Source of the DNA: Nocardioides pocheonensis
Lineage (GTDB): Bacteria; Actinomycetota; Actinomycetes; Propionibacteriales; Nocardioidaceae
DNA: 64,000 nt
Direction: 5' to 3'
NCBI RefSeq assembly: GCF_003725535.1
Contig: NZ_RJSF01000046.1
Location: 188,754-252,753 of the forward strand
Part shown: piece by piece, positions 1 to 9,031 of the stretch
Numbering within the stretch: the stretch's first letter is position 1
Layout of the letters: every line of letters begins with the position of its first letter
Position numbers and translations under genes: made by a program
The notes under the pieces: model-generated
What the model was told of the DNA's origin: nothing
The model's database searches: none
What the model saw: the letters and a program-made list of their open reading frames with translations, nothing else

Positions 1-396
1 GACGTGTATGGTGCTGAGTTCCCTGAACCCAGCGCCCTCAATCGCGCGACAGGATGCGGCGTAATCCTCCGGCCAGAATTCCAGGTGCTGGACCCCTTCA
101 CGCCCGCCATCGAGAAACTCGCGGTAGGGCGACGGTGCATCGTTCGACTGGCTGATGAGCTCGAACTGGGTTTCACCTCCATACGTCAACGCGAGCGACA
201 TCTGCACGTCGCTCCGTCGTCCGCGATGCATGAACGTCCGGCCCTCCAACCCATCCTCGATGAGGATCCAGGGCCCGACCCCCAGATGCTCTGACCAGAT
301 CAGCGCGGCCTGCTCGAGGTCGTGGACGACCATGCTTACCTGCATTCGCTTGCCCAGGATGTCTGGAACGCCATTGCCGCGGGGAAGGGAGTTCAT
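1..396 (-). CDS. VOC (glyoxalase-fold) family protein, 3' end outside the window
   Basis: The first 132 codons of a gene that runs off the left edge. The ATG at 396 follows an AAGAAAGG-like ribosome binding site. The translation has a vicinal-oxygen-chelate core and is a clear paralogue of the VOC protein at 8368-8982. Both share a KRMQVSMVV-like start, HLGVGPW, SNDAPSPYREFLD and a FWPEDY segment. VOC proteins are metal-dependent lyases, isomerases, dioxygenases or epimerases, and the substrate cannot be told from sequence. It is the last visible gene of the minus-strand operon that starts at 7976, 38 bases after the enoyl-CoA hydratase gene. Its role in the same unknown degradation pathway is inferred. 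Confidence 0.82.
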   Translation of the reverse strand, partial: MNSLPRGNGVPDILGKRMQVSMVVHDLEQAALIWSEHLGVGPWILIEDGLEGRTFMHRGRRSDVQMSLALTYGGETQFELISQSNDAPSPYREFLDGGREGVQHLEFWPEDYAASCRAIEGAGFRELSTIHV

Positions 397-434
397 TGGT
401 GTGCCTTTCTTGGTGATTGCAGCAAAGAGGTCTG

Positions 435-1253
435 TCAGCGGCCCGACCACTTCGGCTGGCGCCTTTCCACGAAGGCTGCTATGCCCTCGCGCATATCGGC
501 GCTGGACATTGCCTCAGTCATCGCCCCCTCAGACAGGCGCCAACATTCGACGTCGTCAACGGTGGCGGCCGAATCGATGACCCGCTTGCTCGCACGCACA
601 GCGACCGGTGCATTGGCGGCGATCAGCGCGGCCAGCTCCGTGGCAGCGGTCAGCGCCTCACCCGGTGCCGTCAACCTGTTCACCCAGCCGAGCTCGCTGG
701 CTCGTGTTGCGTCGATTGGTTCCCCGGTCAGCACCATCTCCATCGCGATGTTGCGAGGCAGTCGACGCGGAAGGCGGAACAGACCACCTGCAGCGGCCAC
801 GAGCCCGCGCTTGACCTCGGGAATGCCGAACGTTGCCGCGGTCGATGCGACGACCAGGTCCGCAGCCAGACAGATCTCGGTGCCGCCGGCAAGCGCGGGG
901 CCTTCTACCGCCACGATAATCGGCTTGGTCCGTTCTCGTGCCACGAAACCGGCGAAGCCACCCCGAACTGTGCGCAACTTGTCACGCCGGCCCGCACCGA
1001 TCTCCTTCAGGTCGGCGCCAGCACAAAACACGGGAGGGGTGGCGGTCAACACACCAACCCGTAGCTCCGGATCAGCCTCGAGCCGGTCGACTGCAGCCTC
1101 GAGTCCCAAAGCCATCGCGGCGTCGACCGCGTTCCGCGCCTGCGGACGATTGAGGCTGATCGTTACGATGTGATCCCGCACCTCGAACCGGACCACGTCC
1201 TCGGCGGGCGGGGCGACCAAGGCGCCAGGGGTGTCAAACTCCGAAGCGCTCAT
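435..1253 (-). CDS. Enoyl-CoA hydratase/isomerase (crotonase) family protein
   Basis: A 272-residue crotonase-fold protein of normal family length. The first oxyanion-hole segment (CAGADLKEIG) and the second (GPALAGGTEICLAADL) are both present. A GIPEVKRGL segment carries the Glu typical of hydratases. These enzymes hydrate, isomerise or cleave acyl-CoA thioesters in the cytoplasm. The ATG overlaps the stop of the upstream SDR gene in an ATGA arrangement, so the two are probably translationally coupled. With the thiolase and SDR upstream it makes a beta-oxidation-like set, but the ring or chain being processed is unknown. Confidence 0.9.
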   Translation of the reverse strand: MSASEFDTPGALVAPPAEDVVRFEVRDHIVTISLNRPQARNAVDAAMALGLEAAVDRLEADPELRVGVLTATPPVFCAGADLKEIGAGRRDKLRTVRGGFAGFVARERTKPIIVAVEGPALAGGTEICLAADLVVASTAATFGIPEVKRGLVAAAGGLFRLPRRLPRNIAMEMVLTGEPIDATRASELGWVNRLTAPGEALTAATELAALIAANAPVAVRASKRVIDSAATVDDVECWRLSEGAMTEAMSSADMREGIAAFVERRQPKWSGR

Positions 1254-2017
1254 CGCGGGGGCATTCTTATCGCGCCGTCGAGTCGGACGGTCTCGCCGTT
1301 TACGTACGAGTTCTCTAGCAGCGTCACGGCCATCGCGGCATAGTCCTCAGGTGCCCCGAGACGGCGGGGGTGCGGAACCGCGCTTGCAAGCGCCTCCCGC
1401 AAGTCGTCCCGAAGTCGCGCCAGCATGGCGGTGTCAAACGTGCCCGGCGCAATCGTGTTGACTCGGATCTGCCGGCTGGCCAGGTCTCGCGCCGCCACCA
1501 AGGTCATGCCATGGACAGCGGCCTTCGACGCCGTGTAGGCCGTTTGACCTATCTGGCCATCGAACGCAGCGATCGACGCCGTCAGCACGATGGCTCCCCG
1601 ATCGCCGCCCAGTACATCGTTCGAGGCCATTCTGGCCGCCGCGAGCCGGAGCACGTTGTAGGTACCGAACAGATTGACTTCGACGACGTTGCGGAAACTA
1701 TCGAAATCCCCCGGCTTCCCATCCCGGTCGACAATGCGCAGGCGGTCACCACCGCGGCCTGCGCAGTGCACGACTGCCCGGAGGGTGCCGAGCCGCTCGG
1801 CGGCGTCGAATGCCGCACCAAGCGCCAGTTCGTCGAGGATGTCCGCCGGGGCGAACACGGTGCCGTGACCGAGTGACTCTGCCGCCTCGGTTCCCGCCGA
1901 GTTGGGTAGGTCGACCAGGACGACGCGAGCACCCCGCGCAACCAAGTCGGCGGCGGTCGCGAGCCCCAGACCGGACGCACCTCCGGTCACGAGTGCCGAT
2001 TGTCCGCTGAGGTTCAC
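1250..2017 (-). CDS. SDR family oxidoreductase (3-hydroxyacyl-CoA dehydrogenase-like)
   Basis: A 255-residue classical short-chain dehydrogenase when started at the GTG at 2017. That start follows an AAAGGG site and avoids overlap with the thiolase gene. The nucleotide-binding TGGASGLGLAT motif is at the N-terminus, NNV/NLFGT follows in mid-protein, and the catalytic pair is in YTASKAAV. The gene sits between a thiolase and an enoyl-CoA hydratase in one operon, so oxidation of a hydroxyacyl-CoA is the simplest role (inference). A longer reading to an upstream ATG at 2149 would run into the thiolase gene and lacks a good ribosome binding site. Confidence 0.85.
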   Translation of the reverse strand: MNLSGQSALVTGGASGLGLATAADLVARGARVVLVDLPNSAGTEAAESLGHGTVFAPADILDELALGAAFDAAERLGTLRAVVHCAGRGGDRLRIVDRDGKPGDFDSFRNVVEVNLFGTYNVLRLAAARMASNDVLGGDRGAIVLTASIAAFDGQIGQTAYTASKAAVHGMTLVAARDLASRQIRVNTIAPGTFDTAMLARLRDDLREALASAVPHPRRLGAPEDYAAMAVTLLENSYVNGETVRLDGAIRMPPR

Positions 2018-2063
2018 TCGTTGTGCCCTTTCGTAGTCTCGTGGTTCGCTCGCCCGTCCATGC

Positions 2064-3200
2064 TCAGGCGACGAGTTCGAGCAATGTCGCGTTCGCCGTG
2101 CCGCCCGCCTCACAGATGGCTTGGAGACCGAAACGGTGTCCCTCGGCATGCATGTGGTGGATCAGGCGAGTCATCAAGATGGCGCCTGACGCGCCAAGGG
2201 GATGCCCGACCGCGATCGCGCCGCCGAGAGGATTCAGCCGCGTGGCATCTGGCCCGATGTCGTTCAGCCACGCGAGTGGCACGGTTGCAAACGCTTCGTT
2301 CACCTCAAACGCCCCGATCTCCTCCAGCCGCACGGCGCTGCGCTCCAAGAGCTTCTTGGTTGCCGGAATCGGGGCGGTCAGCACCGACACCGGATCGGCA
2401 CCTACGGCCACGCCAGAGTGAAGCCGTACCAGCGGGGTGAGTCCCAAAACTCGGGCGTTCTCCGGCGTCGTCACCATGACTGCCGCTGCCCCGTCGGAGA
2501 TCTGTGACGAGTTCCCTGCGGTGACAACACCGGTGTCCTCGAAGACAGTCGCTAGTTCGGCCAGTTTTTCCATCGACGATCCCCGTCGGATGCCCTCATC
2601 GACCGTCAACCGGTCGTCGATGGGCTCTAGTTGCTCTTCGAACAGACCTGCATCCGTGGCTGCTGCTGCCTTCTCGTGCGACTCCAGGGCGAATTCGTCG
2701 AGCTGCTGACGCGACAGCTTCCAGTGCCGGGCCATCATCTCTGCTCCAGGTCCCTGCTCGAACGTCGCGTCGGGGTAGCGCTCGGACATCAATGGGCCGT
2801 ACGGGAAGCCAACCGCCCGGGTCGCCCCCAGCGCAACACGGCTCATCGTCTCCACACCGCCGGCGATCACGAGGTCGTAGCGCCCAGACATGACCCCCAT
2901 CGCGGCGAACTCAATCGCTTGCTGGCTCGAGCCGCAGGCTCGGTTGATCGTGACCCCGGGGATGTGCTCCGGCCATCCGGCAGCGAGGACCGCGAAACGT
3001 CCTACGTTGCCGGACTGGTCGCCCAGTTGGGTGACACATCCCCAGATCACATCGTCCACGACTTCGGGAGCCAATCCCGTTCGCTGGAGAATTCGGGTCA
3101 AGACATGGGCCGAGAGGTCGACCGGATGCAGGTTCGCAAGTGCGCCGTTGCGCCGGCCGATCGGGGTCCTGATCGCCTCGACGATCACAGCTTCACGCAT
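2064..3200 (-). CDS. Thiolase family protein (acetyl-CoA acyltransferase)
   Basis: A 378-residue thiolase. The acylated Cys is in NRACGSSQQAIEF, and the C-terminal motifs are VNEAFA, GGAIAVGHPLGASGA and the second Cys in CEAGGTAN. The usual C-terminal signature is CxGGGxG, so CEAGGTAN is slightly divergent. Thiolases cleave 3-ketoacyl-CoA with CoA, or run the reverse condensation. The ATG at 3200 follows a GGGGAGGGGAAG site. It lies 69 bases downstream of the aldehyde dehydrogenase in the same operon and probably performs the last carbon-carbon cleavage of the pathway. Confidence 0.9.
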   Translation of the reverse strand: MREAVIVEAIRTPIGRRNGALANLHPVDLSAHVLTRILQRTGLAPEVVDDVIWGCVTQLGDQSGNVGRFAVLAAGWPEHIPGVTINRACGSSQQAIEFAAMGVMSGRYDLVIAGGVETMSRVALGATRAVGFPYGPLMSERYPDATFEQGPGAEMMARHWKLSRQQLDEFALESHEKAAAATDAGLFEEQLEPIDDRLTVDEGIRRGSSMEKLAELATVFEDTGVVTAGNSSQISDGAAAVMVTTPENARVLGLTPLVRLHSGVAVGADPVSVLTAPIPATKKLLERSAVRLEEIGAFEVNEAFATVPLAWLNDIGPDATRLNPLGGAIAVGHPLGASGAILMTRLIHHMHAEGHRFGLQAICEAGGTANATLLELVA

Positions 3201-3269
3201 GAGCTTCCCCTCCCCCGTGTGCCGGTGGGTAATGTCGGACCTGCCGCGCGTTGGCCCCCCGGTCCGGGG

Positions 3270-4736
3270 TCACTGGATGCCGCCCATGCACAGATACTTG
3301 ACCTCGAGATAGTCCTCAAGTCCGTAATGCGAGCCCTCTCGCCCGACTCCCGACTCCTTGATCCCCCCGAAAGGGACGGACTCGTTCGCCATGAGTCCCA
3401 CATTGATCCCAACCATCCCGGTTTCGAGGGCCTCGGCGACTCGCCAGATCCGGCCGATGTCACGACTGTAGAGATATGCGGCGAGCCCGAACTCGGTGGC
3501 GTTGGCAGCGTCGATGAGCTCGCGCTCGTCGGTAAAGCGAAACAGCGGCGCCAGGGGTCCGAACGTCTCATCACACGACACCAGCGCGTCGCGGGTGACG
3601 TCGGCGATCACGGTCGGCTCGAAGAATGCGCCACCGCGGTCGTGGCGCTTTCCTCCGGTGAGAACACGCGCACCCTTTGCTACTGCGTCGGCGACGTGTG
3701 ACTCGACCTTTTCTACAGCCTGGGCGTTGATGAGCGGCCCCATCGTCACCGCGGGGTCAGCGCCGTCGCCAACGTGCAGCTGCTCGACCCGCTTCACCAG
3801 CTCCGCGGCGAACTGTTCATAGATCGAGTCATGCACGTAGAAGCGGTTTGCACCAACGCATGCCTGACCGCTATTGCGGAACTTCGAAGCCAGGGCACCT
3901 TCCACTGCAGCCTCGATGTCCGCATCGCCGAAGACGATGAATGGCGCGTTCCCACCCAGCTCGAGCGCGAGCTTCTTAATGGTGCTTGCGCTCTGCTCCA
4001 TCAGCATCTTGCCAACTGCTGTCGAGCCGGTGAAGGAAAGCTTGCGAACGACGGGATTCGTAGTCAACTCGCGACCCATGTCCTGCGGGTGACCGGTGAC
4101 GACATTCAGCACCCCCGCGGGGATGCCCGCGCGTGCGGCCAGTTCGGAGAGCGCGAGCGCCGAGAATGGCGTCTCTGTTGCTGGTCGCACAACCATCGTG
4201 CAGCCGGCTGCCAGCGCAGCACCAGCCTTGCGCGTGATGATTGTGTTCGGGAAGTTCCACGGTGTGATGGCAGCGCAGACCCCGACCGGCTGCTTGATCA
4301 CGGCGATGCGACGGTCGTGTGCCGGCGTCGGAATCGTCTCACCGTAGGCTCGGCGCGCCTCCTCCGCGAACCACTCGATGAATTGAGCACCACTGACGAC
4401 TTCCGACAACGCCTCGAGGTAGGGCTTGCCCTGCTCGGCAGTCAAGATCCGCGCAAGGTCCTCTTGGTTGTCGATGATCAAGTCGAACCACGCCCGCAGC
4501 AGTCGACCCCGCTCTTTGGCAAGGAGTGAGCGCCAATGCGGCAGCGCAGCCTCCGCGGCTTCGATCGCCCGGCGTGTCTCCGATGCGCCGAAGTACGGCA
4601 CCCGGCCGACCTCTACTCCTGTGGCCGGGTTGGCGACCGCGACGGTTTCTTCGGAGTCCGCGGCCACCCAGTGGCCGCCGACGTGACACAGCTGACGCAG
4701 AAGGGTCGGGTCTTTGAGGATGAGCTTAGTTTCCAT
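3270..4736 (-). CDS. NAD(P)-dependent aldehyde dehydrogenase (GabD-like)
   Basis: A 488-residue aldehyde dehydrogenase of the succinate-semialdehyde dehydrogenase type. Visible motifs are ITPWNFP, GFTGSTAVGK, the catalytic Glu in LELGGNAP and the nucleophilic Cys in NSGQACVGANR. The C-terminus has the VPFGGIKESG pattern typical of GabD-like enzymes. The ATG at 4736 lies inside the end of the ThDP-enzyme gene, an overlap of 11 bases, so the two are likely made together. The simplest reading is that the ThDP enzyme releases an aldehyde or semialdehyde that this enzyme oxidises (inference). Confidence 0.9.
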   Translation of the reverse strand: METKLILKDPTLLRQLCHVGGHWVAADSEETVAVANPATGVEVGRVPYFGASETRRAIEAAEAALPHWRSLLAKERGRLLRAWFDLIIDNQEDLARILTAEQGKPYLEALSEVVSGAQFIEWFAEEARRAYGETIPTPAHDRRIAVIKQPVGVCAAITPWNFPNTIITRKAGAALAAGCTMVVRPATETPFSALALSELAARAGIPAGVLNVVTGHPQDMGRELTTNPVVRKLSFTGSTAVGKMLMEQSASTIKKLALELGGNAPFIVFGDADIEAAVEGALASKFRNSGQACVGANRFYVHDSIYEQFAAELVKRVEQLHVGDGADPAVTMGPLINAQAVEKVESHVADAVAKGARVLTGGKRHDRGGAFFEPTVIADVTRDALVSCDETFGPLAPLFRFTDERELIDAANATEFGLAAYLYSRDIGRIWRVAEALETGMVGINVGLMANESVPFGGIKESGVGREGSHYGLEDYLEVKYLCMGGIQ

Positions 4737-6531
4737 CGGACTCCCCCGGCAGCGCGGGCATCGCTTCGGCACTAAGCGGCCCTGACTTCCAGGTGTCGTG
4801 AAAGTTGGCCGGGTACGGATACCAGATCGCGCGGTACTGGGGCGTCTCAAGCTCCGTGTCGACGCAGATGAGCGTCGGACGACCGGAGTCGAGCGCAGCC
4901 TCCAGGGCCGGGCCGAACTCTGACGCCTTCGTCACATTTACGCCCTCGGCGCCCATCGCCTGTGCCATAGCCGCGAAGTCAGGGCCCCACAGCTCTTCTT
5001 CGCCGACCTTCCGGTAGTCACACATCGATTCGCGGCCATAGACGCGCAACATGGTCTCGCGTTCGATCTGGAGGGAGCGGTTATCCATGACGATCCAGAC
5101 GATGGGCAGATTCAGCTCAACCGCGGTCGGCACGACTGTGGCGCGCATCAGGAACGCGCCGTCCCCGAGTAGCGCGATAGCGGGCTGGTCGCCGCTGGCC
5201 ATGCTTGCGCCCAGGACCGACGCGGCACTCCACCCCATTCGGTGCATGAACCCGGAGTGCACAACGTGGCGCGAGGAGGCCGGCAGGAAGGATGGACCGA
5301 AACTGAGCATGTGACCGGTGTCGAAGTGAATCGACGCATCAGGGCACTTCTCAGCAACGATTCGCGCTGTGTCCCACGTGACGCGGCCATAGTGCAGCGG
5401 TGCGATGTCCGAAGTTCGGATCTCTTCGGTTTGAGCGAGCCATGCAGTCCGCTTTTCGTCGAGGACGGATGTCCACCCGGTCTGCTCAGCCACCTCCCCC
5501 TCCCTAGCCGCTTGCGTCATCGCTTCCAGACCGAGCCGCGCGTCGGAGGTCATGGCGACCGCAGTGGGATAAGCGCGACCCAGCTCGCTGGTGTCGATGT
5601 CGATGTGGATGAGCTTCGTATTTGTCGGGATGTCAAACAACGTCCACGCGCCGGTATCGATGTCGGTGAAGTGGGTGCCCACCCCGATCACGACGTCGGC
5701 GTTCTGCGCGGCGTAGTTGCCCTGACCCGTACCCGCGCGGCCAATACAGCCCAGCGAGAGGCGGTGGTCCTCGGGGAAGGCCGCCTTGCCGGATGGCGTC
5801 GTGGCGACGGGGATGCCTGTCGTCTCAGCGAACTCGAGCAGTGCATCCCAGGCCCCAGAGTTCGCGATCCCGCTTCCGACCACGACCGTGGGCCTCTGAG
5901 CGGCCCTGATGATCTCGATTGCCTCGGCCACACCCTGCGGATCTGGCGCTGGCGGGCGGTGCATCATGTATGGCGTCGGATCGGGAAGGTCATCGTCGAT
6001 GAGCGTGTTCTGAATGTCGAACGGGATCGCCATCACCACTGGTCCAGGCCGGCCGGAGTGAGCGGTCTGGTACGCACGGAGAAACATGTCGATCGCAGTG
6101 TCCGGCCGGGTGACCATGAGCGACTTCTTGGTGATGGGCTTCATGACCCCGACCCAGTCCTCAGGGCCATGCCGGTAGAACTCTTCGATACCGCCTCGGT
6201 CGAACCAGTGGGTGGCCCCAACGCCGACAAGGATCAGCATGCCGATCGACTCATAGTAGGCCGTGGCGATCGGCGGAACGGTGTTCATGTTGCCCGGCCC
6301 GACGCTCGTGGTCACGATGGGCAGCGGAGGCTTCCGCGTGCGGCGCCAGTAGCCATCGGCGAGCTCGATCGCGTGGTCCTCGCTCCGAACTGCGACGCTG
6401 CGGATGTTCGTCTCGTGGACGAGCGCGTCCAGCAGCGCCCAGTTACCGTGTCCATTGAGCCCGAACGCGGCTTCAGTGCCCATCTGCTCCAGCAAGCGCG
6501 CAATGGCCTGGGCAACTGTGATCTGTCCCAT
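4726..6531 (-). CDS. Thiamine diphosphate-dependent enzyme, acetolactate-synthase-like
   Basis: A 601-residue three-domain ThDP enzyme. An N-terminal pyrimidine-binding domain has the activating Glu in the VRSEDHAIE segment near residue 50. A central Rossmann-like domain follows, then a C-terminal pyrophosphate-binding domain with the GDGAFLM...MDNRS metal-binding motif. ATG 6531 follows GAGAAGGA. The N-terminal GLNGHGNW segment resembles the cyclohexane-1,2-dione hydrolase or IolD side of the family as much as acetolactate synthase. A role in carboligation or in C-C cleavage of a 1,2-dione or 2-keto acid is possible. Overlap with the aldehyde dehydrogenase gene favours cleavage to an aldehyde. 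Confidence 0.82.
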   Translation of the reverse strand: MGQITVAQAIARLLEQMGTEAAFGLNGHGNWALLDALVHETNIRSVAVRSEDHAIELADGYWRRTRKPPLPIVTTSVGPGNMNTVPPIATAYYESIGMLILVGVGATHWFDRGGIEEFYRHGPEDWVGVMKPITKKSLMVTRPDTAIDMFLRAYQTAHSGRPGPVVMAIPFDIQNTLIDDDLPDPTPYMMHRPPAPDPQGVAEAIEIIRAAQRPTVVVGSGIANSGAWDALLEFAETTGIPVATTPSGKAAFPEDHRLSLGCIGRAGTGQGNYAAQNADVVIGVGTHFTDIDTGAWTLFDIPTNTKLIHIDIDTSELGRAYPTAVAMTSDARLGLEAMTQAAREGEVAEQTGWTSVLDEKRTAWLAQTEEIRTSDIAPLHYGRVTWDTARIVAEKCPDASIHFDTGHMLSFGPSFLPASSRHVVHSGFMHRMGWSAASVLGASMASGDQPAIALLGDGAFLMRATVVPTAVELNLPIVWIVMDNRSLQIERETMLRVYGRESMCDYRKVGEEELWGPDFAAMAQAMGAEGVNVTKASEFGPALEAALDSGRPTLICVDTELETPQYRAIWYPYPANFHDTWKSGPLSAEAMPALPGESDGN

Positions 6532-6608
6532 GATGTCCTTCTCGGTAGTGCCAGTTGGTTCGTACGGATTGATCACTGTGGGATCACCCGCGGTGCCCTC
6601 GAGCGTTG

Positions 6609-7976
6609 TTAGTCCTGGAAGATCGAGGTGCAGGTGGGAAGCACCTTCACCGATGGGAGAGCGTCTACCTTCTGGAGGAGGTCGAACAGCTCGCGCGACT
6701 CTGAATCGGTGTGCGTCTTCGCCGTGCACTCGCGGAACTTGCCCCAAAGCTGCTCTGTCGTGAGCGGGTCGCTCGCATGCCCAGGGATCGTGGCGATGGG
6801 ACCGCTCTCGAGAACCTCGCCGCTCTTGAAGCGCAGAGTCACGGACTCGGTGGGTGAGAAGACCGGGTCGCGCTCGTCGTACTCGTCGACAGGGACGAGC
6901 CTGACCTTCGGAAAGAAGGCTTGGATGTCCGGCCGTTGGACGACCTCATCGGCAAGTTCCGGCACGCCCATCTTGCCTAGGATCACCGCCGCAGCGATCC
7001 CGAACTGACCGCTGAACTCAGCCTCCCAACGCGTCTGCGGACGCTCATACACAAGGCAGGTGACCTGGCCCCTGCCCATGCGCACCTCCACGGACTCGAC
7101 CTCATCCGGATCGACGTCCCGGCCGGCGAGCATGGCAACGGTTCCGTTGAAGGAGCGGTGCAGGAAGTAGCAGGTGGGGTGCAGCTTGATAAGTAGCTTG
7201 TGTGTCGGGAGATACCACTCCTTCCCCAGTTTGGAGTCTGAGGTCAGATCCGGCTCCCTTTGGGTCGAATAGGCCATCAAGAAGCCCTGCGGGTTCTCAA
7301 TCGCGTCGTGACCAGCGGACATTCCGGCAGCAGCAAGACGAGCCGCTTCCAGGCCACCTCGCGCGGCCAGGCCGGCGTGGTAACCCTTCATCATGGAGCC
7401 GAAGTTGGAAAACAGCCCACCGGCGTAACTGCCGGCGATTGCGACGGCGGCGGCAGCACGGTCTGCGGGCAGCCCACGGAGCACCGCACCAGCGGCAGCT
7501 GCGGCCATGGCTCCGAAAACCGACGTCGGGTGCCATCCCTTGGCGTGGTAGCTGCGATCGCGCCGCCACAGCTCGCACCACACCTCGTACCCTGCTACGT
7601 ATGCCGTAACAACGTCGCGACCGTCCGAGCCCAGGAACTCGGCTTCAGCCAGGATAGCCGGCACGAGCACCGCGCTGGGATGTCCTGACATCGACTGGTC
7701 GTCGTAGTCGAGCGAGTGTGCGATGGCCCCGGCAAGGAGCGCTGCTTCTGGCGCGGCGACGCGCTCGGACGACAGGCACGACCGCGCCTCCGCCGCGCCC
7801 AGCGGCCGCGCCAGAGTTTTGCGGACGACCTCGGCCACCGGCTGATCGATGCCGACCATGATGACCGCAACGGTGTCGGTGAACGCGTCGCGGACCATGG
7901 GAAGGACCTCCGGCGGTAGGTCGTCGTACGTCACCGAGGCGAGGAACTCGCCGATGTCAGAAGTCAGTGATCCCAC
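6609..7976 (-). CDS. MmgE/PrpD family protein (2-methylcitrate dehydratase-like)
   Basis: A 455-residue MmgE/PrpD protein. The GTG at 7976 was chosen because an AAGGAG site lies 7 bases upstream; an upstream ATG at 8024 has no such site. The family signature is visible as LDYDDQSMSGHPS near residue 90 and the GYHAGLAARGG segment in mid-protein. Family members include 2-methylcitrate dehydratase, cis-aconitate decarboxylase and iminodisuccinate epimerase, so hydration, dehydration or decarboxylation of a carboxylic acid is likely. It is the first gene of the minus-strand operon and faces a promoter region shared with the VOC gene at 8368. Confidence 0.85.
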   Translation of the reverse strand: MGSLTSDIGEFLASVTYDDLPPEVLPMVRDAFTDTVAVIMVGIDQPVAEVVRKTLARPLGAAEARSCLSSERVAAPEAALLAGAIAHSLDYDDQSMSGHPSAVLVPAILAEAEFLGSDGRDVVTAYVAGYEVWCELWRRDRSYHAKGWHPTSVFGAMAAAAAGAVLRGLPADRAAAAVAIAGSYAGGLFSNFGSMMKGYHAGLAARGGLEAARLAAAGMSAGHDAIENPQGFLMAYSTQREPDLTSDSKLGKEWYLPTHKLLIKLHPTCYFLHRSFNGTVAMLAGRDVDPDEVESVEVRMGRGQVTCLVYERPQTRWEAEFSGQFGIAAAVILGKMGVPELADEVVQRPDIQAFFPKVRLVPVDEYDERDPVFSPTESVTLRFKSGEVLESGPIATIPGHASDPLTTEQLWGKFRECTAKTHTDSESRELFDLLQKVDALPSVKVLPTCTSIFQD

Positions 7977-8064
7977 CCGATGTCTCCTTATATGACAGGT
8001 CCGCGACTCGAACTCGACAGACATCTGGGTGTCGGACTGCAGAACCCGAGACCCTCTGTGATGT

Positions 8065-8100
8065 GTTCGGTATTTCGAAGGACCATTCGTGATTGCGTAG
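8065..8100. promoter_or_regulatory. Two candidate IclR-type operator sites in the divergent promoter
   Basis: GTTCGGTATTTCGAA (8065-8079) is a near-palindrome with TTCG/TTCGAA arms around an AT-rich core. A second copy, ATTCGTGATTGCGTAG, lies at 8085-8100. They fall between the divergent MmgE/PrpD and VOC genes. The same pattern recurs upstream of other units in this cluster, including the IclR gene. The site type is consistent with IclR-family operators, but binding by this IclR protein is inferred. Confidence 0.5.
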
Positions 8101-8263
8101 GAATGTACGCGGCTGAAGAGGTCTGGTCAAGCCGAGATGCCGACCGCTTGGGAACCACCTGCGGCGGGCGCGCCCTGACGAGACAGGTGGACGTCCCGGC
8201 ATGCACTGGGCCACTGCCGCTTGTCGACGCGAAATTCCTCGACTCGAGGCCGGGTGTGCTTCC

Positions 8264-8279
8264 TTACGCAATCGCGAAC
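8264..8279. promoter_or_regulatory. Third candidate IclR-type operator in the divergent promoter
   Basis: On the minus strand this reads GTTCGCGATTGCGTAA, differing at only 3 of 16 positions from the site at 8085-8100 and lying in the opposite orientation. It is about 90 bases upstream of the VOC gene start. The remainder of 7977-8367 contains no convincing gene. Confidence 0.45.
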
Positions 8280-8367
8280 ACAAATGCGGTATCTTGGACG
8301 AGGTGTTTCAACCGCAACCGGCGCTCTAGAGCCGCTTGGCGCCGCCGTAGGAGCAAGTGGAGCCCCC

Positions 8368-8982
8368 ATGATCGAACAACTCATACCGCCGGGCATGCGC
8401 AGCGTCCTCGGTCCGCGCATGCAGGTCGGCATGGTCGTGCGCGACCTCGAGGTGGCGACAGAGTTCTGGGCCCAGCACCTCGGGATCGGCCCATGGATCG
8501 CCATGAAGAGCTCGAGCGCCGACCGACGCTTCGTTCATCGGGGCGCGGAGTCGCCAGTGGAGATGGAGCTGGCATTCTCGTACGCCGGAGACACTCAGCT
8601 CGAAATCATCGCCCAGACCAACGATGCTCCGTCACCCTACAAAGAGTTCCTGGATGAGGGACGCGAAGGAGTCCATCATCTCGGCTTCTGGCCCGAAGAC
8701 TTCGAGGGGTCGTGTAGCGCGCTGCGGTCAGCTGGCTTTGAGGAACTGTTCGCGCTCTATCTCCCGGACGGATCTAGCAATGTGACCTACTACTCGAGTC
8801 CCGCGTTCATCGGCTTGGTCGTCGAGCTCGCACCGATGACGCCGTTTCGGCGGAAGTACATGACCGCGATCGAGAAGCTGGCGCAGTCCTGGGACGGCAG
8901 CCATCCGCTACGTCGGTTCGGCTCACGAGAAGAGTTCATCGCATCGGACGACTTCCGGCGCGTGGAGGGTGAGGGAAAGTGA
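8368..8982 (+). CDS. VOC (glyoxalase-fold) family protein
   Basis: A 204-residue protein with a vicinal-oxygen-chelate fold, paralogous to the partial gene at 1-396. Paired beta-alpha-beta modules begin with QVGMVVRDLEVA and GVHHLGFWPEDFEG; the His in GVHHLGFW is a likely metal ligand. ATG 8368 gives the same N-terminus as the paralogue. It starts the plus-strand side of the divergent promoter and is followed after 49 bases by the EthD-like gene. Substrate and reaction are unknown. Two VOC paralogues bracketing one operon suggests two successive or stereospecific steps (inference). Confidence 0.82.
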   Translation: MIEQLIPPGMRSVLGPRMQVGMVVRDLEVATEFWAQHLGIGPWIAMKSSSADRRFVHRGAESPVEMELAFSYAGDTQLEIIAQTNDAPSPYKEFLDEGREGVHHLGFWPEDFEGSCSALRSAGFEELFALYLPDGSSNVTYYSSPAFIGLVVELAPMTPFRRKYMTAIEKLAQSWDGSHPLRRFGSREEFIASDDFRRVEGEGK

Positions 8983-9031
8983 CGGTGGACACGCCCGGCG
9001 CCTGGATGAGCCAAGAGCAGAGCCCGGCATC

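Noticed and set aside
5242..6612. Plus-strand frame of over 450 codons opposite the ThDP enzyme
   Set aside because: Shadow of a strongly supported gene, rich in Arg, His and Pro as expected from antisense GC-rich codons.
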